From: Dendrobium chrysotoxum
Taxonomy: Eukaryota; Streptophyta; Magnoliopsida; Asparagales; Orchidaceae
Direction: 5' to 3'
Length of the DNA stretch: 64,000 bases
Assembly (NCBI GenBank): GCA_019925795.1
Contig: CM034304.1
Coordinates: forward strand, 14,686,720-14,750,719
The translations under genes and the position numbers were made by a program. Positions 12,150 to 23,500 of this stretch are shown here, in pieces. Numbering within the stretch: position 1 is the stretch's first letter; every line of letters starts with the position of its first letter. The notes beneath the pieces are model-generated. The model ran no database searches and was not told the DNA's origin. It was given only the letters and a program-made list of their open reading frames with translations.

Positions 12150-14690
12150 CCTTTAAACTTATAAATAATATTTAACATTTAAAAAATAAAACCTTAAATC
12201 CTAAAAGGCTCCCAAGAAATATTAACCTGATACACACTATAGATAGATTACCAGGGCAACTGATTCTAGCTTTAGGTTAGGATCATTATTTTTACTGATT
12301 TGTCTGTTTATGTATGCATTGCTTTATGATGAGTTAATTATTTTTTCATTCCGGTGGATGTGATTGATGATATTGTGTTGTGGATGGATGTTTTACAATC
12401 ATGTGATAATGTTTTATGATATGTGATGGCATATTAAATTACCCCTACATTAGGGATGATCTTGAGCTTATTTTTGCTAACCCAATCTTATGGAAGTGGT
12501 CATGCTTATGCAAGACTATTAAAGGACTAAAAATATTAAATTTCAAAACTAATTAAATTTTCTACAAGTGCTTACATTGCTTCAGCCCCCAATTATAAAA
12601 GCATGGCTAAGATACAGGTTGCTCATTCATGAGCAAATAATATTAGCTTGTTGTATGTTAATTACTTTTATGATATATTGCTTTAGCTACTAACCATGCA
12701 AGGAAGATTTAAAGTCATTTTCATTTTAAAAATATAACATAAATCAAATAGTTATGAAAGTTTGTTATAATTAGTTTATTTATCTAAGGATAAAGGAACC
12801 AAATGTAAAGAAATATCTTCTCATTTTAAGAGATTTCTTTCTTTTGGAAGCATTTCTAAAGGATTATTAGTGGCTGAAGACTTGAAGATCAATAAAAAAA
12901 CTAATTCATTCTATAAAAAGACTTGTATCATTCATAAGTTTAAAAATCCAGCTTGATGTCAGTGGCCACATTTACTTTCTGCAGACCCTAGTTTATATTA
13001 AGCAGCACTTGCCACATCGAACATTACATTATTCTCTAATTCATTGCTTTGGTGTGCTTACTTTTGGTGTGCACTGGAATTCTTATATTTTCTAGATTTA
13101 TTTCTGCATATAAATTTTTTCTTGGATTTCACTTAGGCTCTTAGAAAAAAAAAATTCCAACCCAAAACTAAATAAAAAACTTTAGGCTTAAGAACTTAAT
13201 AAGATAATAAGTTTAGAAAGTAAGTCAGGAACCGCCTAGGGTCTCATGTGCATATTAAAAACTTTCATTTTTTTCTTATGCACCTCCTTCCGAAGCAAAC
13301 CACCTGACCTGTGAGGGTGTATTCAAACTCAATGGAGTTCTACTTTTTTAGGATAAAACATATTTTTTTAAGTCTTCTTAAAATTGCATATTATGATTTA
13401 TTACATAGAAATCAAATGGTATGCATCACATTAGAAACTAACTAAAATAATTAAATTATGATTATATTCTAGTCTTAGAATCATAAATCCACCACTCATG
13501 GTGAGGGACCATTTAGAATTTTTCTTAAATGTCTACCTCACTTTCCAAAAAACTTAAATAATGACAATAACTCACATATCTTGCATTACATTTGATTGGG
13601 ATAATGGTTTTAAAGTGATTAGGAGGATTAATAGATGGCATTCTTATTCTAGGCAGGAACATAAGTTTAGAAGTGTTAGGCATTCCCAAAACTCTTTCCA
13701 AAGTCAAGGATATAAGGCCCATTTCCTTATCATGCATATTGTTACTATGTTTGAGTCGCTATTTTATAGTGATTCACTTTAGTTCAAGACTCTGAGGCAA
13801 ACCCAAAATCATAAGTCCTCACCCTCCAGGAATATAATTACACCTTTATAATAAAACTTCAACTATAATAATAAATTTCATCTAAAACTGTAAATCCCAA
13901 CATAGGATAGACTGGGGTCACCTCTAGGCTTCTCAAAATCCGGTGCTCCCTACTTTTCTCCTTTGGCTTGCTAATAACTATTTAATATTGAGCTTTCTCC
14001 TTTATAAATTCTCACTTTTATCCTTGTCTTAAACTTCATAATCAAAGGATATAAATCACTGATTAAATCTTTAATTTTATTAAGAGTACCCCTCTTAAGA
14101 TGTAATTAACTACAAGAGCTTACCCTTACGAAGAATTGAGAACTCCATATTAAAATAAACCCTGCATTGACCTTATAAAATAGGGAAAAAATTTATGGGA
14201 ACGTAGATGATCATTTTCAAAATTCATTTCTACTTTTAAATGTCATCATAGAATATTATTATTATTTATTAAGATAATGTGATGTTCTCTCTATTATATT
14301 TGATAGTGGAAATGGAGCATTTTTCAAAAATTCATCCTAATTCTTAAACCCCTCGTAGAATATTATATTCATCTTTTTAGATGATATCTTATTATCATGG
14401 ATGTGTTTCATTACTAGGATGGCAAATTCAAAAGCCCATTTTCAGTTTTCAAACACTTTCTATTAAATTTCGTATTCATATCTCGAGATGACATGTTATT
14501 CTTTGAATTATATTTGATCACACAAAATGATATTTTCTAAAACCCTATTTTTGTCTTTGAACCCATTATAGAATATTGTGTCTATCTCCCGCGATGGTAC
14601 GCTATTCACAATATAGCATTTGATTACAAAAATAGAAGTTCCCAAATCGAATCAGTGTGCTTCTATTTTGCCACACAAATCAATATAATC
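12150..14690 (+). mobile_element. L-unit G: truncated copy, opposite to C
   Basis: The conserved blocks appear in plus orientation: gattctagctttaggttagg at 12259, the 'ggaagtggtcatgct' block near 12490, a decayed form of the 800-region block at 12780-13020, the acctgacctgtgagggtgt block near 13300, and the taattaactacaagagctta block near 14105. From 14200 to 14650 a loose repeat of about 120-135 bp recurs, marked by gatgatatcttattatc, gatgacatgttattc and gatggtacgctattc. The unit lacks roughly its first half. No coding potential is seen. The junction with unit C lies somewhere in 12090-12180. Confidence 0.6.
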
Positions 14691-16058
14691 AATTAGAACT
14701 TAAGGATTATTTCTAACCTATAGACATCCTATGGAAACCTAAAATCTATTGGATAGTTCAAACTGAGGTTTTAAGTCCAATTGGGTTTATGAGCCCATAA
14801 ATGGGCCAAGGTTGGGCTCACCTGAGGTGGCATGGTCCAATTGGGCTAATTGGGTCAAACTAAGAATCAATTGGAGTTTTATGAATATATTTAAGATTAT
14901 TGTTCCAATTAATTTGATTTATTTAAGTCAAATAGTTCAACATTATCAAGTTAATCATATAGGATCAATTGGACTAAATTGGGTCAATTTGTGCCAATTA
15001 ACCTAACTAAGGGGCAATTTAGTCTAATTCAGAGTTCACTAAATTTAGTTGGATTGATTGGTTTGAATCCATTTGACCAAATTGGCCATTTGGTCAAAAA
15101 GATCTATTGGGTCTAATGAGACAATTGACCATCAAGGGTTAATTATGATTAATTAATCCATGGTTAATTAATTAAAATATTTTTTCAAATATTTTTTTGG
15201 CTCCATTTGATTGAATTGATCAAAATGGTCAAATCATTATTAATGAGTATTGGGTCAACATAGGATTAGTGGACCAAATGGCCTATTTAAGAGTTAATTA
15301 AGGATAATTCATCTATGGTTTTCCTATTGGAAATTTCTCTAAAGCCTTATGAGCAATCGATTTGATCATTTTTGTGGGTTTTATCCTACAAGTCAAATGG
15401 GTCTATTTGAACCAAATATGGTCTAAAGATCTAATCAACCTACCTCAAAGGCCTATATGGCTCTATTAGGCCACTAACAACCTAGGCCAAAGGCAATTTA
15501 TCCAATTCCAATATTTGGGTTCAATTGATCTAATTGGGTCCTATTGTGTTAAACTAGGGTTCAAAGGAATCTATCATAACTTAATGCTCAACTATGTTTA
15601 ACTATAGTCTATATGGTTTGGTGATCTAAATATTTTGAAATAGGTTTAACCAAGTGATTGAATCATTTGGTTCAAAATCATCAAAATCTAAGGGTCAAGG
15701 GGATATTTGGATGTTTTGACCATGTGTCCACTATAGGCACACAGATAAAACTCAAGGTTTCTCATATTTAATTATAATGTGTAAGAAAGTCATTTAACCA
15801 AAGAGAAATAAATTAATTGTTTATATCACCAACTAAACTCACATGGATAATTTAGGATTATGGTTGGAAGGAGGTCTACCTATGGCTAGGTAAGATCAAA
15901 CCTAGTAAAGATATTTAAATTTTATATGATTTGAAATTAAATGATCAATGGGTTCCTCCTATTATCTTTGTTAAGTTTAATAAAACCATATATAATCATC
16001 ATTGGTTCAAATCCTATTAAGCATAGGTGGAAGGTTGAAGCGGGGTTTCTAGCTAGCC
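14691..16058. repeat. Unassigned repeat-like region rich in TTGGGTCAA words
   Basis: No gene is visible. The region repeats short words such as ttgggtcaa, ccaattgg, tttggtcaa and gttaattaat on a scale of tens of bases, for example 14830-15110 and 15180-15270. Similar wording (gactcaatttgggtcaa, gggtcaacc) occurs at 27060-27420 in L-unit A and at 33420-34000 in L-unit D, both near the TG start of those units. This stretch may therefore be a detached L-unit start, but I could not find its ends. Confidence 0.4.
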
Positions 16059-16129
16059 TAAGGTTTCGTTTGGAACGGCTTTCTTACTGTTTCTAAGTAG
16101 TAACAAAAGCCGTCTCAAATGAAGCCTAA
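16059..16129. mobile_element. 65-bp MITE with TAA target duplication (Tourist/Harbinger-like)
   Basis: Positions 16062-16126 begin ggtttcgtttggaacggctt and end with aaaagccgtctcaaatgaagcc, whose reverse complement matches the start at most positions. The termini face outward with only about 20 bp between them. TAA stands at 16059-16061 and again at 16127-16129, the 3-bp TAA/TTA duplication typical of PIF/Harbinger elements. No transposase is present. A relic with the same left end sits inside psaH intron 2. Confidence 0.75.
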
Positions 16130-16955
16130 GTTAGAGTTGAACTTATAGAATGAACTAAGGGCTTAAAATTGAGAATGAAATTGATTAGGATGAGTACTTA
16201 AGAATGGGCTGAAGGTGCAACTAAGAGTAGCAACTTATTCAATTTCAAATGACTAAAGTTGGGGATAGACAACCCAAACTTAGCTTGAAGGACAACTTGA
16301 ACTAGCCAAATCAAATCATTAAGTGTTTATATATTTTATGTCAACAAAATATGTGTTATTTTTGCTAAACCTTTTCCCTTCAAATGATGGTAGTTATTTA
16401 ATGCATCCTTGTTATCATTAGGTGCATGAAAAATAGTCTTTTTTCAAAAAAATGCATCTTATTTATTTTTACTTGAGTTTCAAATGTCCAATTGCCTCTA
16501 TTGTTAGAAAGCATAACAAAAATCTCGATCGATTACTATAAATACTAATTGGTCTCTATTTAATAAAAATTAATCAAGTATATATATACATACACACACA
16601 TGTTGGTGATATAATTTTCAAATATTTTGAGCTTTAAAATCATTAAATTTATTTTGATATTAATATAATATATATTTTAAATTATTTTTCATATATTATA
16701 CTAATTTAAAAGTAAATTTAATAAATGATAATATCCCCTGCAATATGATTTCTGATGTCTTTTTCAAGTTCATAATCAGATAATTACAAACATATCCAAG
16801 AAGAGAAAAAAACATATATAAAATTTATAAGGGACCATATCAAAATTTAAATGAACACTGAAGAGTAAGTTAATAATACATAAGCGTACGTTTGAGCGCA
16901 ATTAGAAGGAGAGAGAAGGATGATGACAGAGCAAGCAAATGTTGTACATGACCAA
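16130..16955. other. 3' flank of psaH, no gene seen
   Basis: AT-rich sequence with no ORF or recognised element. The part nearest psaH (about 16830-16955) should contain the 3' UTR and polyadenylation site of the minus-strand gene, but no unambiguous AATAAA-type signal stands out. A (TA/CA)-rich stretch lies at about 16578-16602. Confidence 0.5.
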
Positions 16956-17835
16956 TCATATCTTGCCACGTGGACCCAGTTTTGGTTTTTCCTGCGGGCC
17001 CCGCTTGATTGGGAGAATGTCACCGGTTGCGGTGGCGCTGAGATAGGCGAGGAGAAAACCGCCTCCTATGATCGAGAACTTCAGCAATAGACCCCTCTTT
17101 GTGAATGGAGCTGCAAACGTCTCAAAGAACTTGCTCTGCTTTTTTTTTTTTTTTTTAAGAGCCAATTAAGATAAAGTCAAACATGCAATACATAAGCGAG
17201 CTTCAAATTTAAGACATCTTGATTGAAAGCTAAAACTCCTAACAAACGGATCAAGATGAGCCACGCTACATTACGATTCTTTCTATTTGTCTTCTATGGG
17301 TACGCTCAAAATAATTAATCCGAGGCATACTTCAAGTTCAAGCCCTTTATTGCAAGCAATTAAGATTTTGTTTGGGAGAGCGTTCTTACTGTTTTGCTTT
17401 TTAGACCACAGCCATAATTTCTAATGAACCATTAATTGCTTTAAAAATAGCAGATATGCATAAATAAGAATTTTATTGAATATAAAAAATTACCTGCAGT
17501 GGATTGTAAGGAGAAGGAGCATCAGAGCCATACAAATCCCACTGACCAGTGGTGTTTGGTAAATCCTCTAGATCGAAGTACACACTCTTATCACCATATT
17601 TAGCGACCACCCTCCCCTTTGATCTGCATATAACATTTTTTTTTTCAATTATTTTATGAAAAGAAATTTTCAAATGAAAGGCGTACAGACGAATCAGATA
17701 CATGTACCTGAGGGCTGGAGTCCGTCGAGCTGGCCGGAGTGGGAGCTTTGTGCCGGAAACCGAGCTGCCGGCGGCTAGGCCTTTGACGGAGACGGGATGA
17801 ACGGCGACGACGGCGGTGGCGGTCAGGCTGGCCAT
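16956..17835 (-). CDS. psaH: Photosystem I reaction centre subunit VI (PsaH), chloroplast precursor, three exons
   Basis: PsaH is a small, single-span stromal/membrane subunit of photosystem I. It helps form the docking site for light-harvesting complex II during state transitions. Exons on the minus strand are 17835-17708, 17623-17494 and 17135-16956, joined by GT-AG introns of 84 and 358 nt. The frame closes exactly to 145 residues, the usual precursor length. Residues 1 to about 50 are an Ala/Ser/Val-rich, acidic-poor plastid transit peptide. The mature part starts near AKYGDKSVYFDLEDL and contains GQWDLYGSDAPSPYNPLQ and SKFFETFAAPFTKRGLL. A hydrophobic segment follows (FSIIGGGFLLAYLSA), then the family's C-terminal GPRGKI. 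Codons are intact, with no stop or frameshift. The start is the first ATG giving a transit peptide. Oddities are the poly(A) run just before the exon 3 acceptor and a MITE relic in intron 2. It is the only host gene recognised here. Confidence 0.96.
17136..17493 (-). other. psaH intron 2, with MITE relic and poly(A) before the acceptor
   Basis: The intron runs from donor CAG|GT at 17493 to acceptor AG at 17137-17136. On the transcribed strand, 17 A (plus-strand T17, 17140-17156) end three bases before the AG, where plants normally have a U-rich tract. A U-rich stretch does occur further upstream (tttgactttatcttaatt). At 17364-17397 the plus strand reads gattttgtttgggagagcgt, then tcttactgttttgc. 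This matches the left end and centre of the MITE at 16062, but a right end is not evident. Confidence 0.8.
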
Positions 17836-17891
17836 TTCGTTTCTCAGTTCCCTTTACTGTGTTTCTCCACTGACACTGAGCTTCTATTTGT

Positions 17892-17994
17892 TTATCATAA
17901 TACATTAATTTTCAATTATTGCAGCGGTTTATCTGCCACGTGTAAATATTTTATTTGGTGGGAATAGCCACGTCCCACCAGGTTTTTACACGTG
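17892..17994 (-). promoter_or_regulatory. psaH promoter with G-boxes and an I-box
   Basis: Upstream of the psaH ATG the minus strand carries CACGTGGC (17942-17935) followed two bases later by GATAA (17933-17929). This is the G-box plus I-box pair found in many light-regulated photosynthesis promoters. A second ACGTGGC is at 17973-17967, a palindromic CACGTG at 17994-17989, and another GATAA at 17896-17892. All lie within 160 bp of the start codon. No clear TATA box is seen at the expected spacing, which is known for some photosystem I genes. The light response is inferred from motifs only. Confidence 0.7.
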
Positions 17995-18038
17995 TCAAGT
18001 TTTATGATAAGGTTATCTGGCTAGAGCTGCGCGGACCC

Positions 18039-18041
<3 letters not shown>

Positions 18042-18070
<29 letters not shown>

Positions 18071-18534
18071 GAAACAAATTAAATTAATACTCAAAGAAAA
18101 TTACAACTTATTTAGTGATAGAATCCCATCACTCTTCTCCTTTAAGGCTTCAACATAGACATAATTAAAGGAGGCAGATTATTAACTATATTATTTTCCC
18201 AAAGGAAATTACCAACAATAACATAGAAAGCACATAAATCAGCCACCTCATTACATTTTCTAGGAATAAAATTAAAATAACTTGCCTAAACACTTTTTAA
18301 AAAAAGATAAATCAAAATGAGCATACTCTTCACCACACCACTTGAGATTTTCCATCGAATTTTGAAGCATCTCATAACATACTCATTACCGCCTTTAATT
18401 ATGGTTCCTTCCATGACATACATTCAGTATTTAATTACTTCTCGTATGGCCTGCGCCAACGACATCAGCTCCACCTTGGTAGAATCCCAATGATCAAATT
18501 GCTTACCAAAAGCCAAAATGAACTTGCCTTCGGA
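18042..18534 (-). mobile_element. 5'-truncated LINE: RNase H fragment and (AAT)n tail
   Basis: On the minus strand, 18530-18180 encodes an RNase H-like segment of plant LINE type, with words such as FGKQFDHWDSTKVELMSL, AIREV, EGTIIKGG and PRKCNEVADLCAF. Stops and at least one frameshift interrupt it. Downstream is a short AT-rich 3' region ending in about ten AAT units (plus-strand ATT, 18042-18070), a plausible LINE tail. The tail ends about 205 bp upstream of the psaH ATG, so the insertion bounds the psaH promoter. The 5' end meets the chromovirus LTR at 18535. Target duplications were not found. Confidence 0.7.
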
Positions 18535-18535
18535 C

Positions 18536-20269
18536 TAAAGAGCTACTAAAGCATCCAAACACTAAAAATAACTCATCCACCAGGTTACTTTTATTTCATC
18601 AAAATAAATATCTATACTACAGTACATGGCTGTAGGCAAGAGCTATAGAATTAAAAATTTAACTAGCCATGAATGTATAAAAATTAAAATAGCAAAATAC
18701 ATATGACCTCAAATCTGATCCTGAACTGCTAGTCCACAACCTTTTTTCACTTCCCAAATCTTAAAAAACCAAAGCCAAACCATAATGAGCTACAACAGCT
18801 CAACAGGCCATACAAACCAATCTAAATTTTTAAATATTATTTTGTCAAATATTTTGTTGAATATTTAAGAGTAGTTAAATATAGTTTAAATAAATTACTA
18901 TATTGAAAAATGTAATAAATGCATAACAATTATTCCCTGATTTAAATAATAATATTGAATAAGTAAATAAATTAAAATTTATATTATATAACAGTTCATT
19001 TTATATTTCTCGGACCCAAATAGAACCTCAAGAAATTCGATCTGGCCCCTTATAACTCCCTTTTTCTTTGTGCTTATAGCACTTGAATATATCACATATC
19101 CCTATCTCAGATAAAATCTTAATGGATTCTGGCTCCTTATAACTCCTAGCAATTTTCTGACACAGATAGAATCTCAGAGGATTCTGGCCCTTTATGCCTC
19201 CTAACATATATAATTTAATCACATATGCACATATATCATCATATTATAATAACTAAAGAGTGCATATCTTCACATTATAGTAACTAAAGAGTAATTGAGC
19301 ATGTATTAAAATTTTATAGAATTGTATAATGGTAGACAACAAAAAATTCTATTGGGCAAAAATATACATTTTTAAATAATTATCAAATTATCAGGAATTG
19401 TGTAAACTGATATTTTAAGACTTTTATTATACAACATCACTATTTTTTAACATCTAGATAGTTTTTCATTCAATAAAAACTCCATAAATTTAAAACCTCC
19501 GTTGTAAAATTTTTAAAAAATATTCAAAATATGCATAATCTTAATCTCTATAACATTAAAAAATTATGCGGTGAAAATTTTATTTGTGCAAAGTTATCCA
19601 TATTTTTTGCTAACGGATATAAAATTTTAATAAAAAAATTAGCTAAAAATTATGCATTTTTTAAAATTGAGATGGGCATAATGTGACTTACCTTGAGACA
19701 AACATGTTTTCCAATTAGGCCGATGGACCAAAATGGCTCTAAGACCTCTAAAATCAGACTTTCTCCTTTCTCTCTTCTCTCTTTCTTCCCTAATCTCCTA
19801 AGCAACTCTCTGTTTGTGCCAAAAACCAAAATGGCATTAAAAATGTCATTTAATCATAAGGTTTATTGCTTTTATTTTTTTTAATAATGAAATATTCAAA
19901 ATATATAAATATAATTATTTAATTATTCAATTTGAGCTCAAAATAAATTTATATCTTTAAAATTGAGGATTCAAAAAATATAGAAAATATTCATAAATTA
20001 GCTCATTTTATTTAAGAATTTTTGATAAAATTGGTTTATGAAATGGATACCTAATGGTCCCAAAAAACCCTACTTATACCAACAGGTACTGATTTCTTAA
20101 GAAATTTCAACAGTGTCCAAAAATTATTAAAAAAATAGGGTAATTAAAGCACAACACTATAAATATTCAAGTAAAGATGATTTATGATTTGAACTTATAA
20201 TGACTTCTGAAATAATTATTGACTGATCTAAGTCAATAAAAACATATTAAAAATTTTAAGGTTTTCACA
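18536..20269 (-). repeat. Chromovirus 3' LTR (truncated at its end)
   Basis: The minus-strand start TGTGAAAACCTT is at 20269. Homology to the 5' LTR is continuous from 'aaggttttcaca' at 20258 down to 'gagctactaaagcatcc' at 18540. It then stops, whereas the 5' LTR continues about 80 bp further to its end at 45157. The region carries the expected 'cctttctctcttctctctttc' pyrimidine-rich stretch near 19765. No ORF is meaningful here. Confidence 0.85.
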
Positions 20270-20289
20270 ATCTAACAATCTTAAGAAAA

Positions 20290-20584
20290 ATATCATCATC
20301 GACATTCCCAAAATAGAATGAGTCAGAATAAACCTAGATATAATTGTCTCATATTAGATTTCCTCTCGTAAGTAGCCTCTTTGGAAGTTCTATGCTGCCA
20401 TTGTACTTTGATCATAAGAATATGTTCGCTTCTCAATTTTCTCACATCATATGCCAAAATTCTTTTTGGTTCTTCCCTATACTATAGATTCAGATGAACC
20501 TTAGCATTCTCAGCAGATAATCTCTTTCTAAAATCAAATGCCCTCTTTTTTACAGAAGAAACATGAAATATACTATGTATATCA
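20290..20584 (-). pseudogene. Chromovirus pol C-terminus (end of integrase)
   Basis: The minus strand encodes the tail of a gypsy integrase: SIFHVS near 20570, then EEPKRILAYDVRKLRSE, IKVQWQHRTSKEATYE and SNMRQLY before stops from 20325. In chromoviruses this segment follows the PFEI block and ends pol shortly before the polypurine tract and 3' LTR. Here the polypurine tract (expected at about 20270-20290) has decayed to a sequence like cttaagattgttagat. At 20584 the frame is broken by L-unit A and resumes at 27551. Confidence 0.85.
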
Positions 20585-23500
20585 TATGGGTATCTGAAAG
20601 GATTTTGCTAGTGAGGAACATAATATAAAGGGTACGATCACACTATCCCGTAGGACAAAACGGTCGTAGGTATTTACACTCTATGCAAGCAGGCCAATGG
20701 AAGAGCATATGAGATCCTATATATGATTAACCATGGAGGATAGTGGCTTTCACCTATGCAACTCAATGGGTAATAATATATATAATATGATCAAAGTCAC
20801 GAGATTTCCCCCATATGTTACATCAGCTCGAATGGGATTTATTTGATGTGGGGATCAGTTTTCCACGGGTGCAAGCTCTCATGGTTAATTATATCTTAAG
20901 CCTTGACTTAAAAAAACTCTTGATTAAGGACTCTATATTATCCTCTCAGAAGGGTTTGGCATGTCGAATAATTTTTAGGATCTTCCTAATTAAGGGAAAA
21001 GATAAGCTCAACTTAGTTTAATTAACATACACGGATCATATCATCACCCAGTCGATCCAAAGAAGAGAAAGTGGAAAAGAAAATATTACACTCCAACATG
21101 CACGAGAGAAAGATGGATGTGGCATCATCTATGTGATGCAGATGGGTGGGATTTATAGCCTCTAAAAGATAAAAGACTTACCCACCGATGAGGTATACAA
21201 TAATACACTAATACTGTCAGCCTTTGATCCTAAATCTATAAGAGATGTAGTATCACACACACAACACTAACATCTATGACCTAACTAATATAATCTAGAC
21301 TTATATCTTACCTGAAAAGAAAGCCAGCTAAAACCACCAAATCATATAAAATTCATGTTTTCTAGTCTTTAGGAAAGATGGTTGGGTGGCTGAGTTTTTG
21401 GAATTTGAGGCCAACGCCTAGAGAAAATCCTAAGTGGCCTCGTACTTATGAATGGTATTATGCTTTTAAAACTAATGCAATTAAATTTTAATTTTAGTTA
21501 GTTTCTAATACAATATATGCTGGTTAAAGTATTCAAATCATGAATGCTTGAAATTTTAAAAAGGCTTAAAAATAATTTTTTTAGAAGACTAGGCTTTCTC
21601 AGGTTCAGCACATCATCCTCATATGTCAGATTATCTAAACTCTATCCAGAAGCAGGAAAGTATCTTAAAGCAAGGAAAGAAAGATGTATTAATACGTATG
21701 CGACCCCAGGCAACCTCCGGCTCATTCCCTAGATCATTATCTTTCTATGTTATTTAATTTCTAAAATTTTAAATTTTAATTATGAGTAGAATAATTTTAT
21801 CTCTAAGAGCCTAGCAAAATTAGGCACATACACAAGCAAGAAAAAAACCTATAAAAAGTATGTCATTTCTACTGTGTAAACAAAGTAAATAATCAATCAC
21901 AATAATACATCAACTAGAGTAAAATGGTGTCAAAGTCCATGGCAAGTTCAATATAATATATAACCCAGGGTCTGTAGAAAAGTAATAGTGGTCAGGCTCC
22001 ACCGACAATAACTTGGATTCTACTCCTATAGCACGATGCAAGTCTTAAAATGAGGCATTTCATTCTTGATCTCTATCTTCTTAATCCTTCTATTAGTCAC
22101 CCTCCTTCAGTCTTCTTGTGGTATATCCTCAATAGGATATCCAAATAAAAAAAAATTTCTATAAAAGGGACTTTCTTTTCCCTTTGGATTCCTAATATCT
22201 TATTAAAATGCCCCATTTTATAGACTTTCACAACTATATACATCGAATACATTACATCAGAATTATAAAAGAAAAATTTAGACTCTCCTGTGAGATTATC
22301 CTAAGTAGTTATAATCAAACATCATAAGTAATTATATAATAAAAATTAAAATATTCAAACCAGCCACACTTGGTCATGCTCTTATTTATTTGGGGGCTAA
22401 GCAGCTAAAGCGCCTATAGTAATTATATATAATTTATTTATTTTTAGCTACCTTTTTGGAACTATATGAGCATGGCCACCTATAAAAAATATCATAAATA
22501 TCAAAATCGCTCTTAACATATGGGCAATCTATTACTCATCACATCATATAGAGGATACAGTAATTAAAATCATCATCACAGAAAGCCAAAATAACCATCA
22601 CACATTTTACATGTAAATCGCCACATCATAGAGACAGAAAGAAAGAAAATACTCACCTAACCTAAAGCTAGAAGTCATGTCCTAACAAATAAGTCTAGGT
22701 GTGTGTAGTGGGCTTTGTGGTTTTAGATATGTCTTATTTAGGATAATTATTCAAGTTATTTGTAATTTGATTTGTTAAAGGGATCAAAAGGAAAATTTTA
22801 ATTTAAGTTTAAGTATTAATATTTTAAGCTTAATTTTAAAGGTTTATTTTAGTATTTAGTTGATTACTACCTTTATTACTGACCGAGACCGTGAGGTTTA
22901 TTTCACCCTCCTTGGGGCTAACTTAATAACCTCGTAGGCCTGGGTTACCCAGTACCAATTTTGTTAAGTTAATTTAGTTGGTTAAAAAATTAAAAGAAAG
23001 ATATATTAAATGATTTTTTATTATCTTAGGAGCTTAATTTAATTAAATTTTCTATCAACTGGTTCATGGCATTGTACCATCAAACTCAAGGTTCAGGCCT
23101 CCTTAGGACACTTAGCCCCACAGCCCAAAGTAGTCTATCCTAAAAACTAAGTTGATATAGTTAAATTAAGAATTTTATTTAATTAAATCATTAACAATCA
23201 ATTAATTTTAAAATTTTGACACTCCATTAATTCCATTCGTGGCGTTGTGCCATCAGGCTTAAGAATCAGGCCTCCTTAGGACACTTAACCCCGCAGCCCA
23301 AAGTAGACCATCCTAAAAACTTCATCTTTGGAGTGCTTGTTGTATATTAAGGGATCGGTTGATTGATTTTAAAGGATTGATTTATGACTTGATTAAGTTT
23401 TAGATGAGTTAATGGATTCTAAAATTTTAAGTTATGATTGGGCTTTTAATAAGTCTCTTATTTAGTTCGTTTAGTTAATTAGGTTTTAAGTCATTTGCAT

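Noticed and set aside
17473..17905. Unspliced ORFs of 120 and 83 codons over psaH exons 1 and 2
   Set aside because: The first reads through both introns' edges and the second is an out-of-frame shadow; the spliced three-exon model gives a complete PsaH.
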